A stretch of DNA of 64,000 nt. Origin: Paraburkholderia sp. CNPSo 3272. GTDB taxonomy: Bacteria; Pseudomonadota; Gammaproteobacteria; Burkholderiales; Burkholderiaceae. The translations under genes and the position numbers were made by a program. The stretch lies in contig NZ_JAMBPQ010000014.1 of NCBI RefSeq assembly GCF_024206495.1, positions 113,668 to 177,667 on the forward strand, given 5' to 3'. Below are positions 1 through 8,733 of this stretch, piece by piece (the first letter of the stretch is position 1; each line of letters begins with the position of its first letter). The notes under the pieces were generated by a model. The model saw only the letters and a program-made list of their open reading frames with translations, was not told the origin of the DNA and did no database searches.

Positions 1-474
1 CTGCTACCGACAACCGATTCGCTCGCCAGTCAACCGCGTGAGGACGACAAGGGCTGCCCTTACGGTGAAGGGCAGGCAATCCTGCTCGTCGACGATGAGG
101 AAGCGCTCGTGAGGATCGGCGAAGAGCGCCTCGCGGAACTGGGCTATGAACCTGCAGGCTTCGTCTCCAGCAACGCGGCGTGGCAGGCTTTTCGGGCCGA
201 CCCTCAACGCTTCGACGCGGTCGTTACGGACCAGACCATGCCCGGGATGACCGGCGTCGAACTCGCGCGGATGATACGCTCGCTTCGCGCAGACATACCT
301 ATCATCCTTGTCAGCGGATTCAGCAGCCCCGCGCTCGAAGCGCAGGCGCGCGAGGCAGGCGTCAATGTGCAATTGCGCAAGCCGTTGCCCAGGGCGGAGC
401 TGGCGCGCACGCTGAAGCACCTGCTGCCCGACCTGCCGCCCCCCACCCCACCGGAGGTGTCCACGGCGCGCTGA
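1..474 (+). CDS. Hybrid sensor histidine kinase, C-terminal receiver domain (5' end outside window)
   Basis: The open frame runs in from the left edge and ends at 474, so only the last 157 residues are present. They form a CheY-like receiver: an acidic pocket (LLVDDEEAL, about residues 29-37), the phosphoacceptor Asp in VVTDQTMPGMTG, and the conserved Lys in LRKPL near the end. The piece closely resembles the C-terminal receiver of the complete hybrid kinase at 23835-26273 (shared pattern LAELGYEP...DPQRFD...TDxxMPxMTG), so the missing part is probably a PAS/HisKA/HATPase kinase. It converges on the receiver gene at 493-882 with an 18-base gap. A GTG at 109 is only an internal codon. Family assignment is firm; the input signal cannot be seen. 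Confidence 0.85.
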   Translation: MLPTTDSLASQPREDDKGCPYGEGQAILLVDDEEALVRIGEERLAELGYEPAGFVSSNAAWQAFRADPQRFDAVVTDQTMPGMTGVELARMIRSLRADIPIILVSGFSSPALEAQAREAGVNVQLRKPLPRAELARTLKHLLPDLPPPTPPEVSTAR

Positions 475-492
475 ACGCCGCGCGGCGGCCGC

Positions 493-882
493 TCAGCGCG
501 ATTCGCGCGCCCCTGCGGTCAACGCCGCAGCGGCTTGCAGCAAGACTTCGCGCTTGAACGGCTTGGCCAGCGCCTGCTCCACGCCCAACCGGCGGGCAAG
601 CATCGACGTGGCGTGAACCTGTGTCGGAAAATAGCCAGAGATCGCGATTACGGGTACCGAAGGAAAGCAACGCCGAACGCAAGCGATTCGCTTCGCATCC
701 ATCGCCTTTGGCTGATTGATATCGACCACCGCAAGATCGACCGGACCCGGACGAAAGTCGGGCAGGCCGGCGCTTGTCGCCTCCACGACGTCGTAGCCCG
801 CGTCTCGCAACGTAAGCGAGAGCAGCGCCCGCATCGACACGTCGTCCTCCATCACCAGGACCCTCTTTCGATCTTCCACCAT
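493..882 (-). CDS. Single-domain response regulator
   Basis: A 129-residue stand-alone receiver: acidic pair in VLVMEDDVSM near the N-terminus, phosphoacceptor Asp in LAVVDINQP, Ser in IAISGYF, and Lys in LAKPFKREVL. There is no output domain, so it probably works as a phosphorelay intermediate or by protein contact. It resembles the stand-alone receiver at 26270-26638 (both carry VxDxxxPKxxDA, IAISG and LAKP), and that one also sits beside a hybrid kinase. The pair at 1-882 is therefore likely a paralogous copy of the 22.8-26.6 kb module in another arrangement: here the two genes converge. Confidence 0.85.
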   Translation of the reverse strand: MVEDRKRVLVMEDDVSMRALLSLTLRDAGYDVVEATSAGLPDFRPGPVDLAVVDINQPKAMDAKRIACVRRCFPSVPVIAISGYFPTQVHATSMLARRLGVEQALAKPFKREVLLQAAAALTAGARESR

Positions 883-1240
883 CGACCTTTACTGTTGTCA
901 CACATTGGCAGTGCGGATTCCCATCACCCACATGTCATCTCAACAGATGCCTGTTTCGGAGATCTTTCGTCAGACTGCCCCCTGGTTTCAAATGCAACAG
1001 GCGTGAGATCCGCTACGACTCCGGATCGCTCGCGGCGCAGGGCGATATTCCAACGGTTTCCTTATTAACCGGAAGCCGGGCCCATGGAGCATCCGGATCC
1101 ATAGCGCGGATACGCAATTCCATTCCTTGTCGAAAAAATTCCTTTGCGGCATGGGGGTTAAACATCCAGAGCGATCTCCCTACACTCGGGCTGTCGAATC
1201 TGGACATCAATCGCCAGCCACATTTACGGAGTCAATCGTT
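883..1240. other. Intergenic region, divergent promoters likely
   Basis: About 358 bases between the receiver gene (leftward) and the DUF4148 gene (rightward). No convincing gene: a 65-codon minus-strand frame at 1013-1210 has no recognisable features. It must carry promoters for both flanking genes, but I see no operator I can name. Confidence 0.4.
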
Positions 1241-1570
1241 GTGAAATCGCTTACCCGCGCCATGGCGCTCGCCACGCTCATCTTCCCGATCGTTTCATTC
1301 GCGCAATCGAACGGCCCAATCACCCGCGCGCAAGTGCGCGCTGAACTCGTGCAACTCGAGAGCACCGGATGGCGCCCTGGCGCAGGCTCGGATCCGCACT
1401 ACCCAGACGACATTCAGGCTGCCGAAGCAAAGGTCGCAAAAATGAACAGTGCGGCAAGCGGATACGGTGGAAGCGCCAGCGGGACGTCGAGCGCCGGGCA
1501 GGCGCAAACAGGGCAAATGCACGATGTCGAAGTGTCGTCGTACTCTCCCCCGATCTACCTACACCATTGA
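1241..1570 (+). CDS. DUF4148 family exported protein
   Basis: A 109-residue protein. The frame is open upstream, but the GTG at 1241 behind an ACGGAG-type ribosome site gives a clean signal peptide (VKSLTRAMALATLIF...SFAQ), so that start was chosen. The mature part begins with the DUF4148 pattern TRAQVRAELVQLESTGWRP, then PHYPDDIQAAEAKV, followed by a Gly/Ser/Ala-rich tail. DUF4148 proteins are small periplasmic proteins found widely in Burkholderiaceae; their function is unknown. Confidence 0.85.
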   Translation: MKSLTRAMALATLIFPIVSFAQSNGPITRAQVRAELVQLESTGWRPGAGSDPHYPDDIQAAEAKVAKMNSAASGYGGSASGTSSAGQAQTGQMHDVEVSSYSPPIYLHH

Positions 1571-1843
1571 GCCCTGCGTGGCAGGCCCCGGTAGCGCGGA
1601 GAGGGTCCCGCCAGGCGCTATTAAATGGCGGGACGAGCAAGCCCGGCGGCAGGGTCGCGCTTCAGCGGCGGCGGCGCTATGGCCGCTTGCGGCAACGCTT
1701 CCGGATCCGTCAAGCCCCTTTGCGCAAAGGTCAATTCGACGGTCCGGCTTTCGGATGACTTCGTCGCGCCATACGTTGGAGCTTGCAATCCGGAAATCCA
1801 CGAGCAATGCCATTCCCGCTACCTTGAACGGAAGAGCCCACTC

Positions 1844-2251
1844 ATGCCATTCGCACTGACCATCCTGGTCGGAACGCAACTCATAGCCGAAGTGCTGCGA
1901 CGTGTTCTGCATTTGCCCTTGCCGGGCCCGGTAATCGGCATGTTCCTCCTCGCACTCGCGCTCATCGGCCCGGCGCGCCGGTGGCTGGCCCCCACCGCGG
2001 ACAAGCCATCCGCCCTCGAGCAAACGGCGACGACATTGATTTCGAATATGGGGCTGCTGTTCGTGCCGGCGGGAGTTGGCATCGTCGCGGAGCTGGGCGT
2101 GCTGCGACGCGAATGGTTTCCGATCGTGGCGGGACTCATTGTCTCGACGGTGCTTGGGCTCGTCGTGACGGGAGTCGTCATGCACCGGATCATGCGCCGC
2201 TCGGAAATGCGCGAGCTGAGCACCGCCGGCAGTCAGGAGGAGGCCAACTGA
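1844..2251 (+). CDS. lrgA: LrgA/CidA family holin-like membrane protein
   Basis: 135 residues, four predicted hydrophobic segments. The family signature is present: LPLPGPVIGMFLLALAL after the first helix, then NMGLLFVPAGVGIV. LrgA/CidA proteins are holin-like inner-membrane proteins that affect murein hydrolase activity, cell lysis or small organic acid transport. The ATG at 1844 was chosen because upstream codons do not look like an LrgA N-terminus. The stop codon overlaps the lrgB start at 2251, so the two are translationally coupled. Confidence 0.9.
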   Translation: MPFALTILVGTQLIAEVLRRVLHLPLPGPVIGMFLLALALIGPARRWLAPTADKPSALEQTATTLISNMGLLFVPAGVGIVAELGVLRREWFPIVAGLIVSTVLGLVVTGVVMHRIMRRSEMRELSTAGSQEEAN

Positions 2252-2967
2252 TGTTCCGCAACCTATGGACCCCGCTCGCCCTGACGCCGCTGCTGTGGCT
2301 GACGCTGACGCTGGCCGCCTACGCGATCGGCCTCCTCGTCCAGCGCGTATGCCGGAAATCGCCGCTCGCCAATCCAGTCCTGATTGCGATCGTCATTGTT
2401 GTCGCGATACTCGAATCGACGAACACTCACTACGAGGCGTACTTTGCCGGCGCCCAGTTCATCAACTTCCTCCTCGGCCCGGCAACGGTGGCGCTCGCGA
2501 TCCCCCTTGCACTCAATCTGGCTCATATCCGCCGCAGCCTCCATGGCCTCGGCCTCGCCTTGCTCGCCGGATCGCTCACGTCGACGGTGAGCGGCGTCGC
2601 CATCGTATGGTTCCTCGGCGGCGGCCGGGAGGTGGCGCTTTCGATGGCGCCCAAGTCCGTCACGACGCCCATCGCGATGGCCCTCGCCCAGGAAGTGGGC
2701 GGCGTGCCCGCGCTCACGGCTGCCCTCGCTATCGCAGGCGGCATCGTTGCCGCCGTGATCGGCGGCACGGTGCTGCGCTGGTTCCGCGTTGACGACTGGC
2801 GTTCGCACGGTCTCGCCGCCGGCGTCGCGGGCAGCGGCGTCGCCGCTGCTCAGGTTGCGCCGCTGAGCGGGCTCGCCGCCGCCTTTGCGGCCATCGGCAT
2901 CGGCCTCAATGGTCTCGTCACCGCACTCGTCGTGCCGCTCCTCGTCATGCTTTGGCCGATGAAGTGA
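2251..2967 (+). CDS. lrgB: LrgB/CidB family membrane protein
   Basis: 238 residues, almost entirely hydrophobic helices, normal length for LrgB. Signatures include NPVLIAI in the first third, LGPATVALAIPL, and the highly conserved MAPKSVTTPIAMALA followed by GGVPALTA. It partners LrgA; some members of the family export pyruvate or glycolate. The ATG at 2251 shares its first base with the TGA of lrgA. The next gene downstream is a penicillin-binding protein, which fits a cell-wall role. Confidence 0.93.
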   Translation: MFRNLWTPLALTPLLWLTLTLAAYAIGLLVQRVCRKSPLANPVLIAIVIVVAILESTNTHYEAYFAGAQFINFLLGPATVALAIPLALNLAHIRRSLHGLGLALLAGSLTSTVSGVAIVWFLGGGREVALSMAPKSVTTPIAMALAQEVGGVPALTAALAIAGGIVAAVIGGTVLRWFRVDDWRSHGLAAGVAGSGVAAAQVAPLSGLAAAFAAIGIGLNGLVTALVVPLLVMLWPMK

Positions 2968-3008
2968 CATTCATTCGTTATCCATATCAGTAGGACGGGC
3001 TGGCCACA

Positions 3009-3037
3009 TTTCGCAAAGCTGATTTCCCGCATCGGCC
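3009..3037 (+). repeat. Core of a dispersed intergenic repeat (KADF element), copy 1
   Basis: Carries the motif CGCAAAGCTGATTTCCC followed by a CATCGGCC segment, in the gap between lrgB and the penicillin-binding protein gene. The same core recurs at 9787-9826, 11105-11150, 35893-35937 and 39469-39515, with a degenerate copy at 11577-11625. Confidence 0.5.
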
Positions 3038-3140
3038 ATTGCGCCCCACGCGTTGCGCCAGTAATTTCGCATCCACGCCCGGGCTTCGCACCGGGCGGGC
3101 GTATTGCCCAATGCACGCCCAACTGGCCTACCGATCACGC

Positions 3141-4874
3141 ATGCCCCGCCACCTCCCCTTTGATCAAAGCCCGGTGCTCAATCGCACCACCCACCGCGGA
3201 CGCTCTACGATTGTGATGGCGCTCATCACTGTGGCGTTTGCAGCCTGCATCGTGCGCGCGTTCTGGATTCAGGTCGCCGCCAATGGCTTCTATCGCCGGC
3301 AGGGAGACTCGCGCGTCGATCACGTGATCGACGTGCCCGCGCAGCGCGGGCGCATCCTGGACCGTAACGGCGCTGTTCTGGCGGCGAGCGTACCCGTCAA
3401 GGCGATCTGGATCGACGCAACGGCAGTGCCCGACGACCTGCCGCCCGGCAAGCTTGCAACGCTTGCCCGCCTGCTGGACCTCGCACCGCAGCGGATCAAC
3501 GCAGCCATCGACCATGACCGTTCATTCTTTTACCTGAAGCACGACGTTCCGTTGAGCGTCGCCGATCAGGTCGAGTCGCTGCGCATTCCTGGCATCCATG
3601 CGAGCCCCGAATACCAACGCGTTTATCCGGAAGGCGAGGTCACGGCGCAGGACGTGGGTTTCACAGGACTCTCCGGCAACGGAGAAGACGGCATCGAACT
3701 CGCGGCCGATGCCACGCTGCGCGCCGAGGATGGGCAAAAGCTGGTCGTGCGCGACCGCGTGGGTCACGTCGTGATGGATCTCGGCGATATCACGCCGGTG
3801 CGTCCGGGAACGGATATCCGCCTCGCACTAAATAGCCACATCCAGAGCGCCACGTGGTTGGCCTTGCGCGATGCGGTCACGCAAAGCGGTGCCGAAAACG
3901 CTTCGGCCGTGGTGGTGGACGGCAAGACCGGCGAGATCCTCGCGCTCGCAAATTACCCGAGCTACGACCCCAACGACCGGACCGCACTGCGCGGCGCGGC
4001 GCTGCGCAATCGCGCCGTGACCGACGTCTTCGAACCGGGGTCCATCATGAAACCGTTCACGGTATCGCTTGCGCTCGATTTGCAGCGCGTGAGCCCGGAT
4101 TCGCTCGTGCAGACCAATCGCAGCTTGCTGCTCGACGGCGCAACGATCACCGATGATGCGAACTTCGGCACGCTCACGGTTGCCGGCGTGATCCAGAAGT
4201 CGAGCAATATCGGCGCCACGAAGATCTCGCTGACGATGAAGCCTGAGGAAATCTGGGGCATGTACGACTCGCTGGGCCTCGGTCATCGTCCGGCGCTGGG
4301 ATTCCCCGGTGCCGCCCCCGGAATCGTGAGGCCATGGCGGCACTGGCGGCGCATCGAGCAGGCGACCATGTCGTACGGCTACGGGCTTTCCGTCTCGCTG
4401 GTCCAGCTGGCCCAGGCCTATACGGTCTTCGTCGATGACGGCACCATGATGCCGCTCTCGATATACAAGCGTTCAGGCCTGTTGCCCGCCGGCACGCGCG
4501 TTTTCACGCAGCGCACGGCCGACGAGATGCGCGCCATGCTGGAGAGCGTCGTCGCGAAGGGGGGCACCGCCCCGCAGGCACAGGTGCCGGGCTACAGTGT
4601 CGGCGGCAAGACGGGCACGGCGTACACCGCCACGGCCCATGGCTACGACCACAGCGCCTACCGCGCGTCGTTCGTCGGGATTCTTCCCATTCGAGAGCCC
4701 CGGCTCATCATCGCCGTGTCGGTCAACAAGCCGAAGGGCGCGCGGCACTTTGGCGGCGACGTATCGGGCCCGGTGTTCGCGCGCATCGCGCAGATAGCGG
4801 TCCAGGTGCTCGGTCTCGCGCCCGACAAGCCAGTGAGCCAGGTCATGAAAGACGGGAAACGTCAGGACACGTAG
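3141..4874 (+). CDS. Class B penicillin-binding protein (PBP2/FtsI-like transpeptidase)
   Basis: 577 residues from the chosen ATG at 3141 (an upstream in-frame ATG at 3111 is possible). One N-terminal membrane helix (about residues 24-41), a PBP dimerisation domain with QRGRILDRNGAVLA, then the transpeptidase domain. All three catalytic motifs are visible: SIMK (Ser301, Lys304), SSN (354-356) and KTGT (490-493). These enzymes cross-link septal or lateral peptidoglycan and are beta-lactam targets. No dcw-cluster neighbour is present, so it is an accessory paralogue of ftsI rather than the essential copy. It lies 173 bases after lrgAB on the same strand and may serve the same cell-wall process. 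Confidence 0.92.
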   Translation: MPRHLPFDQSPVLNRTTHRGRSTIVMALITVAFAACIVRAFWIQVAANGFYRRQGDSRVDHVIDVPAQRGRILDRNGAVLAASVPVKAIWIDATAVPDDLPPGKLATLARLLDLAPQRINAAIDHDRSFFYLKHDVPLSVADQVESLRIPGIHASPEYQRVYPEGEVTAQDVGFTGLSGNGEDGIELAADATLRAEDGQKLVVRDRVGHVVMDLGDITPVRPGTDIRLALNSHIQSATWLALRDAVTQSGAENASAVVVDGKTGEILALANYPSYDPNDRTALRGAALRNRAVTDVFEPGSIMKPFTVSLALDLQRVSPDSLVQTNRSLLLDGATITDDANFGTLTVAGVIQKSSNIGATKISLTMKPEEIWGMYDSLGLGHRPALGFPGAAPGIVRPWRHWRRIEQATMSYGYGLSVSLVQLAQAYTVFVDDGTMMPLSIYKRSGLLPAGTRVFTQRTADEMRAMLESVVAKGGTAPQAQVPGYSVGGKTGTAYTATAHGYDHSAYRASFVGILPIREPRLIIAVSVNKPKGARHFGGDVSGPVFARIAQIAVQVLGLAPDKPVSQVMKDGKRQDT

Positions 4875-4895
4875 CCGCAAGCGCGCGCCGCACAC

Positions 4896-5681
4896 TCAGG
4901 CTGCGTGAGGGTCGAGTTCGGAGAGCGCGTCGAGAAAGGCCACGCCAAAGCTGCCGGTGCCGCGCACCCCAGCCGCACGCTCTGCCGCAACGGCATAGAT
5001 CGCGTGAGCCGCGCTCGCGGCCTGGATGGCGGCAGGCGTCACGGGAAGCAGCGCGGCGATCAGCGCACCGAGGCTACAACCCGCGCCGGTGACACGGGCA
5101 AGTCGAGCGTCGCCACCACCGATCGCAACCACTTCGCTGCCATCCGTCACGTAGTCGGTTTCGCCGCTGACCGCGACGACCGCGCAGGTCTGCTGCGCGA
5201 GCCGCTGGATGTAAGGCAGCGCGTCGATAGAGCGGGCTTGCGTCTCCACGCCTTTGCCCGGCGCCGCGCCGCCCGCGAGCGAAATGAGTTCGCTCGCGTT
5301 GCCCCGAATAACCGCTGGCTTGTACGTCAACAGCGAGCGTATCGTCTCGTCGTACGCGGCGCTGCCCGCGCCAACGGCAACAGGATCGAGCACCCAGGGT
5401 GTGCCTGCTCCATGGGCCGAGCATGCCGCGGCGCGCAGCGCATCCGGCCCGTCGCTCACGAGCGCGGCACCGTTTATCCATAGCGCACGGGCGCCGGCCG
5501 CAAAGCACGCAGGCCAGTCGAGCGCGGCGCCGATGGCCGGCGCCGCGCCGACCGCGAGGAGCACATTGGCACTCAGACTGGCCGCAATGTAGTTGGTGAG
5601 GCCGTAAACAAATGGCTGCTCACGCCTTAAAGCCGCCAGCGCATCTCGCACGGGCGTGTCGTTCCAGGCAATAGTCTTCAA
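4896..5681 (-). CDS. thiM: Hydroxyethylthiazole kinase
   Basis: 261 residues, normal length. ThiM phosphorylates 4-methyl-5-(2-hydroxyethyl)thiazole for thiamine salvage. Visible signatures: LTNYIAASLSANVLLAVGAAP near the N-terminus, WVLDPVAVGAG for substrate and Mg-ATP binding, and the ribokinase-like anion hole VTGAGCSLGAL with its catalytic Cys. Rubredoxin lies 71 bases upstream on the same strand. The leader shows no CTGAGA/ACCTGA pair, so I see no TPP riboswitch. Confidence 0.93.
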   Translation of the reverse strand: MKTIAWNDTPVRDALAALRREQPFVYGLTNYIAASLSANVLLAVGAAPAIGAALDWPACFAAGARALWINGAALVSDGPDALRAAACSAHGAGTPWVLDPVAVGAGSAAYDETIRSLLTYKPAVIRGNASELISLAGGAAPGKGVETQARSIDALPYIQRLAQQTCAVVAVSGETDYVTDGSEVVAIGGGDARLARVTGAGCSLGALIAALLPVTPAAIQAASAAHAIYAVAAERAAGVRGTGSFGVAFLDALSELDPHAA

Positions 5682-5752
5682 GATTCCTAAGTCTCTTCGA
5701 GCGGCTATGTCATGCCGCCTTTTTCGTTCCCGGGGCCGGTTGTCCCCAAGGG

Positions 5753-5950
5753 CTACAGGCGCACCATTTCAAAATCGCGCTTGCCGACACGGCACAATGG
5801 GCAGACCCAGTCCTCCGGCACGTCTTCCCAGGCCGTTTGAGCGGCAATGCCGTCTTCGGGCACGCCCTCCGCTTCGTTGTAGATCCAGCCGCAAATGATG
5901 CACACCCACAGCCGCGCGGCCGGCGGGTGCGCCGGGCTTCTCGTATTCAT
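5753..5950 (-). CDS. rubA: Rubredoxin
   Basis: 65 residues, a one-iron electron carrier. Both metal-binding knuckles are intact: CIICGWIYNEAEG and CPLCRVGKRDFE. Rubredoxins pass electrons to monooxygenases such as alkane hydroxylase or to oxidative-stress enzymes; no partner reductase is adjacent. The N-terminus is slightly extended (MNTRSPAHPPAA). A broken copy of this gene lies at 35665-35830. Confidence 0.95.
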   Translation of the reverse strand: MNTRSPAHPPAARLWVCIICGWIYNEAEGVPEDGIAAQTAWEDVPEDWVCPLCRVGKRDFEMVRL

Positions 5951-6123
5951 GATCTTGCAAATTCGTTGAAAGCATCAGTGCCGTGCTGTTGGCTGCCACA
6001 CGCCCCTCACCCGCGTTCGCGGGCGGTGCTGCGGGCGGCAGGCCGCATGGCGCCGCCCAGCCGCCGCGGGTGCGAGTCGCGCGGTAGTCGCGCGGTAGCC
6101 ACGCCACAACGCGCGACGTCGGC

Positions 6124-7065
6124 TCAGAGGCCGGCGCTGAACGCAGCCAGCTTACCGAGCGCCGACCAGTCGAGCGCGTCCCAGCCGCGCGCCGAAACCG
6201 CGACGAGGCGATCACGCACGACGCTCGCCACGGGCATCGGTGCCCCGACCTTTTCGGCATGGCTCAGCGCGAGGCGCAAATCCTTGACTGCGAGGGGCAC
6301 GGTCATGCCCGGCGGGGAATACCGCTCATCGACGATCTTTCCGCCATAAGCCTTGTGCACCTTGCCGTCGAACAGCGACTCGGTCAGCACCTCAAAGGCC
6401 GCTTTTTGATCGATGCCCGCCTTGCGAAGAAACGCGAGCACCTCGCCCATGCTCTGCATCGTGGCTGCGGTTAGTACATTGCCTGCGAGCTTGAACGCGT
6501 TCGCAAGCCCCGGTTGCTCGCCCAGCGGAAAGACGCGCTGGCCGAGCCGTTCGAGCACCGGCATGCAACGCGCGAGCGTTGCGCCTTCACCAGCGGCGAG
6601 CACATAGAGCCTGCGCGCCCTGGCGAGATCCGGGTTGCCCAGAACCGGGGCCGACACGTATCCCTGACCGTGCTCGCGATGCAGGTCGATAAGCGCGCCC
6701 GCCGCGTCGGGGCTGATCGTGCTCATCGAAATGTGCACGGCTCCCTTGGCGAGCACCGTCGAGAGATGCGCCCCAACTTCCTTCGCCGCATCGTCGTCGG
6801 GCACCATGCTGATGACCACGTCGCATGCAGCGAGCGCTGCCCAGTCGTCAGTCGCCACAGCGTTGCCGCTCACCGCCGCCTCGGCGCATGCCCGGTCGCG
6901 GTCGAACACCACCACGGACAAGCCGTCCTCGATCAGATTTCCGGCGAACGCCGCACCCATCCTCCCCGCGCCCACCACGCCCACCGTGGCCGGTACGCTC
7001 GCTGTGGACTCGACGTTTCCGTTCTGGGAATCCTGCTTTGAAACCATAACCATTTCATACTCCAA
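6124..7065 (-). CDS. NAD(P)-dependent beta-hydroxyacid dehydrogenase family oxidoreductase
   Basis: 313 residues. An N-terminal tail of about 25 residues precedes a Rossmann fold (VGVVGAGRMGAAFAGNL). Substrate-site pattern SAPVLGNPDLA stands where the family usually has APVSGG. The catalytic Lys region is LANAFKLAGNVL. Members oxidise 3-hydroxyisobutyrate, tartronate semialdehyde and similar compounds or reduce imines; the unusual substrate loop means the substrate cannot be named. A C-terminally truncated paralogue sits at 34366-35001 and shares the same SAPVLGN loop. Confidence 0.85.
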   Translation of the reverse strand: MEYEMVMVSKQDSQNGNVESTASVPATVGVVGAGRMGAAFAGNLIEDGLSVVVFDRDRACAEAAVSGNAVATDDWAALAACDVVISMVPDDDAAKEVGAHLSTVLAKGAVHISMSTISPDAAGALIDLHREHGQGYVSAPVLGNPDLARARRLYVLAAGEGATLARCMPVLERLGQRVFPLGEQPGLANAFKLAGNVLTAATMQSMGEVLAFLRKAGIDQKAAFEVLTESLFDGKVHKAYGGKIVDERYSPPGMTVPLAVKDLRLALSHAEKVGAPMPVASVVRDRLVAVSARGWDALDWSALGKLAAFSAGL

Positions 7066-7267
7066 ATCAAATTAATGGCAGCTTGTCCCGCCGGATTCGC
7101 CTTGAGCTCCACCGTCCGCTCGCGCGAATGTGAGCCGCATTGTGCCGCTATGGATTACATGTTGTCGAAGGCAGGCCGCGTCCGAAAGCCCGGCCCGACA
7201 AGACTGTTTTGCAGGCATGGGAGGACCGGCGCCCCCCTGAGCGAATGCGCAATATGCGCCGCGCTGC

Positions 7268-8650
7268 TCATTCGTTGTGAAGCGCAGGCACCTTTTCGAG
7301 CGCGGGCTTCGCGCTCACACGCTGGCTCTTCGACGTCGGACTCGCGCTCCCGGCCAGCGCCTTCGACATCAGTCTGAATGTCGATACCGAGCCCGCGATG
7401 CACAAGAGCATCGGAACCAGCGCATCTTGATTCACGCGAGTGAACTCGAGCATGAGCACGACTGCCGTAAGCGGCATTTGCATGGAGGCGGCGAGAAAGG
7501 CGCTCGCTCCGACCATGGCGAAACTGCCCGCGGAGGTTCCCGGCCAGAGCATGTTCCACAGGCCGCCCAGCACAATGGCAAGCAACGCGCCATTCGCGAG
7601 CCCCGGCGTTAGAAGGCCGCCCTCGGCGCCCGCGCGCAGACTCGACGCTTCGATTGCCACTTTCAGCACGAGCAGCGTGGCTGCCAGTCCGATGGTGAGA
7701 TGGCTGTCGAACGCGAGGCCTGCCGGGCCCTTTCCATTGCCCGCCAACTGCGGGTAGTAGATCACGAGAACACCGATCACCGCGAAATTGAGCACCGAAA
7801 GAGCAGGCAAACGCCAGTCCTTCGGCGCGTGGGCACGCGCAGCGCTCGTGAGCCGGACGAAGCCCCACGCCGCCGCCCCGAACACCGGCCCTGCCATCGT
7901 GGACCACACGACGAGCGGCGCTCCCAGCGTCAGTTGCGCAACGCTGTACTGCTGTTCGTTGCCGAGCCCGACCCATGCCGTGACCGCGGCCAGCGAAGAA
8001 GTCACGATGGCCGGCACCGCGAGCCGCCATTCGAAACTACCCAGCAGTACTTCGAGCACAAAGAGCGCTCCGCCCAATGGCACGTTGTAGACCGCTGCGA
8101 GCCCGGCGCCCGCTCCGCATGCCACAAGAACGCGCTGATCCGCGAGCGACAGCCCCGCTTGCCGCGCGAGCCAGCCTCCCCACAGCGCGCCGATCTCTCG
8201 CGGTGCGACTTCCCGCCCGAGAGGCGAGCCCAATGCGACCGTCACGATCTGCAGCAAGGCATGCACGATGGTGCTCAGAACCGGCATGCGAGGAGCGCCG
8301 GCAGTCAGCGCCTGCTTGATGCTGACCAGTGGGCGTCCCCAGCGATAGAGTGCCCACCAGCCGAAACCGGCCACGAGGCCGCAGAGCACGAGCGCCTCGA
8401 AGCGTCGCGCAGGCGACGCGTCAGTGACACCGCTTAGAAAGGATTCCTCACTTACTATTCGACAGAGGCTATAGGCATATGCCAGATGCTGGATTTCATG
8501 AAGCAAGAGCGCCAGCATCATGCCACCGAGCCCGGCGCCTACGCCGGTGAGCGCGCTAGCCACAACAAACTTCACATAGCCGCGCAGCGCGTTACTGGAA
8601 CCTGAAGTCACCACTGCAATGCATCGGAACGATGGAATGGCACGAGCCAC
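7268..8650 (-). CDS. ClC family chloride channel or H+/Cl- antiporter
   Basis: 460 residues, about ten hydrophobic segments. ClC landmarks: ALGSPLGREVAPREIGAL, corresponding to the GREGP selectivity motif; VPLGGALFVLEVL; and AGAEGGLLTPGLANGALL in the second half. In the first motif the usual GREGP reads GREVAP, so the anion filter is not canonical. No CBS domains follow. ATG at 8650 was used; GTG codons a few residues in are alternatives. It lies 84 bases downstream of the cupin gene on the same strand and may be cotranscribed. Confidence 0.9.
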   Translation of the reverse strand: MARAIPSFRCIAVVTSGSSNALRGYVKFVVASALTGVGAGLGGMMLALLLHEIQHLAYAYSLCRIVSEESFLSGVTDASPARRFEALVLCGLVAGFGWWALYRWGRPLVSIKQALTAGAPRMPVLSTIVHALLQIVTVALGSPLGREVAPREIGALWGGWLARQAGLSLADQRVLVACGAGAGLAAVYNVPLGGALFVLEVLLGSFEWRLAVPAIVTSSLAAVTAWVGLGNEQQYSVAQLTLGAPLVVWSTMAGPVFGAAAWGFVRLTSAARAHAPKDWRLPALSVLNFAVIGVLVIYYPQLAGNGKGPAGLAFDSHLTIGLAATLLVLKVAIEASSLRAGAEGGLLTPGLANGALLAIVLGGLWNMLWPGTSAGSFAMVGASAFLAASMQMPLTAVVLMLEFTRVNQDALVPMLLCIAGSVSTFRLMSKALAGSASPTSKSQRVSAKPALEKVPALHNE

Positions 8651-8733
8651 GCAAGGCGGGCGCGCCGCGCAACCGCTGCTCGCGCGGCTGCTTTCAACGG
8701 CGCGCCGAACATCTCGTCCGCTTGCGTCACGCC

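Noticed and set aside
1013..1210. 65-codon minus-strand frame in the first intergenic region
   Set aside because: No homology I can recognise and no ribosome site.
5682..5752. TPP riboswitch before thiM
   Set aside because: The 71-base leader has no CTGAGA/ACCTGA boxes and is too short; thiM is probably read from the rubredoxin side.
7075..7377. 100-codon plus-strand frame between the oxidoreductase and ClC genes
   Set aside because: Mostly overlaps the end of the ClC gene and has no recognisable motif.
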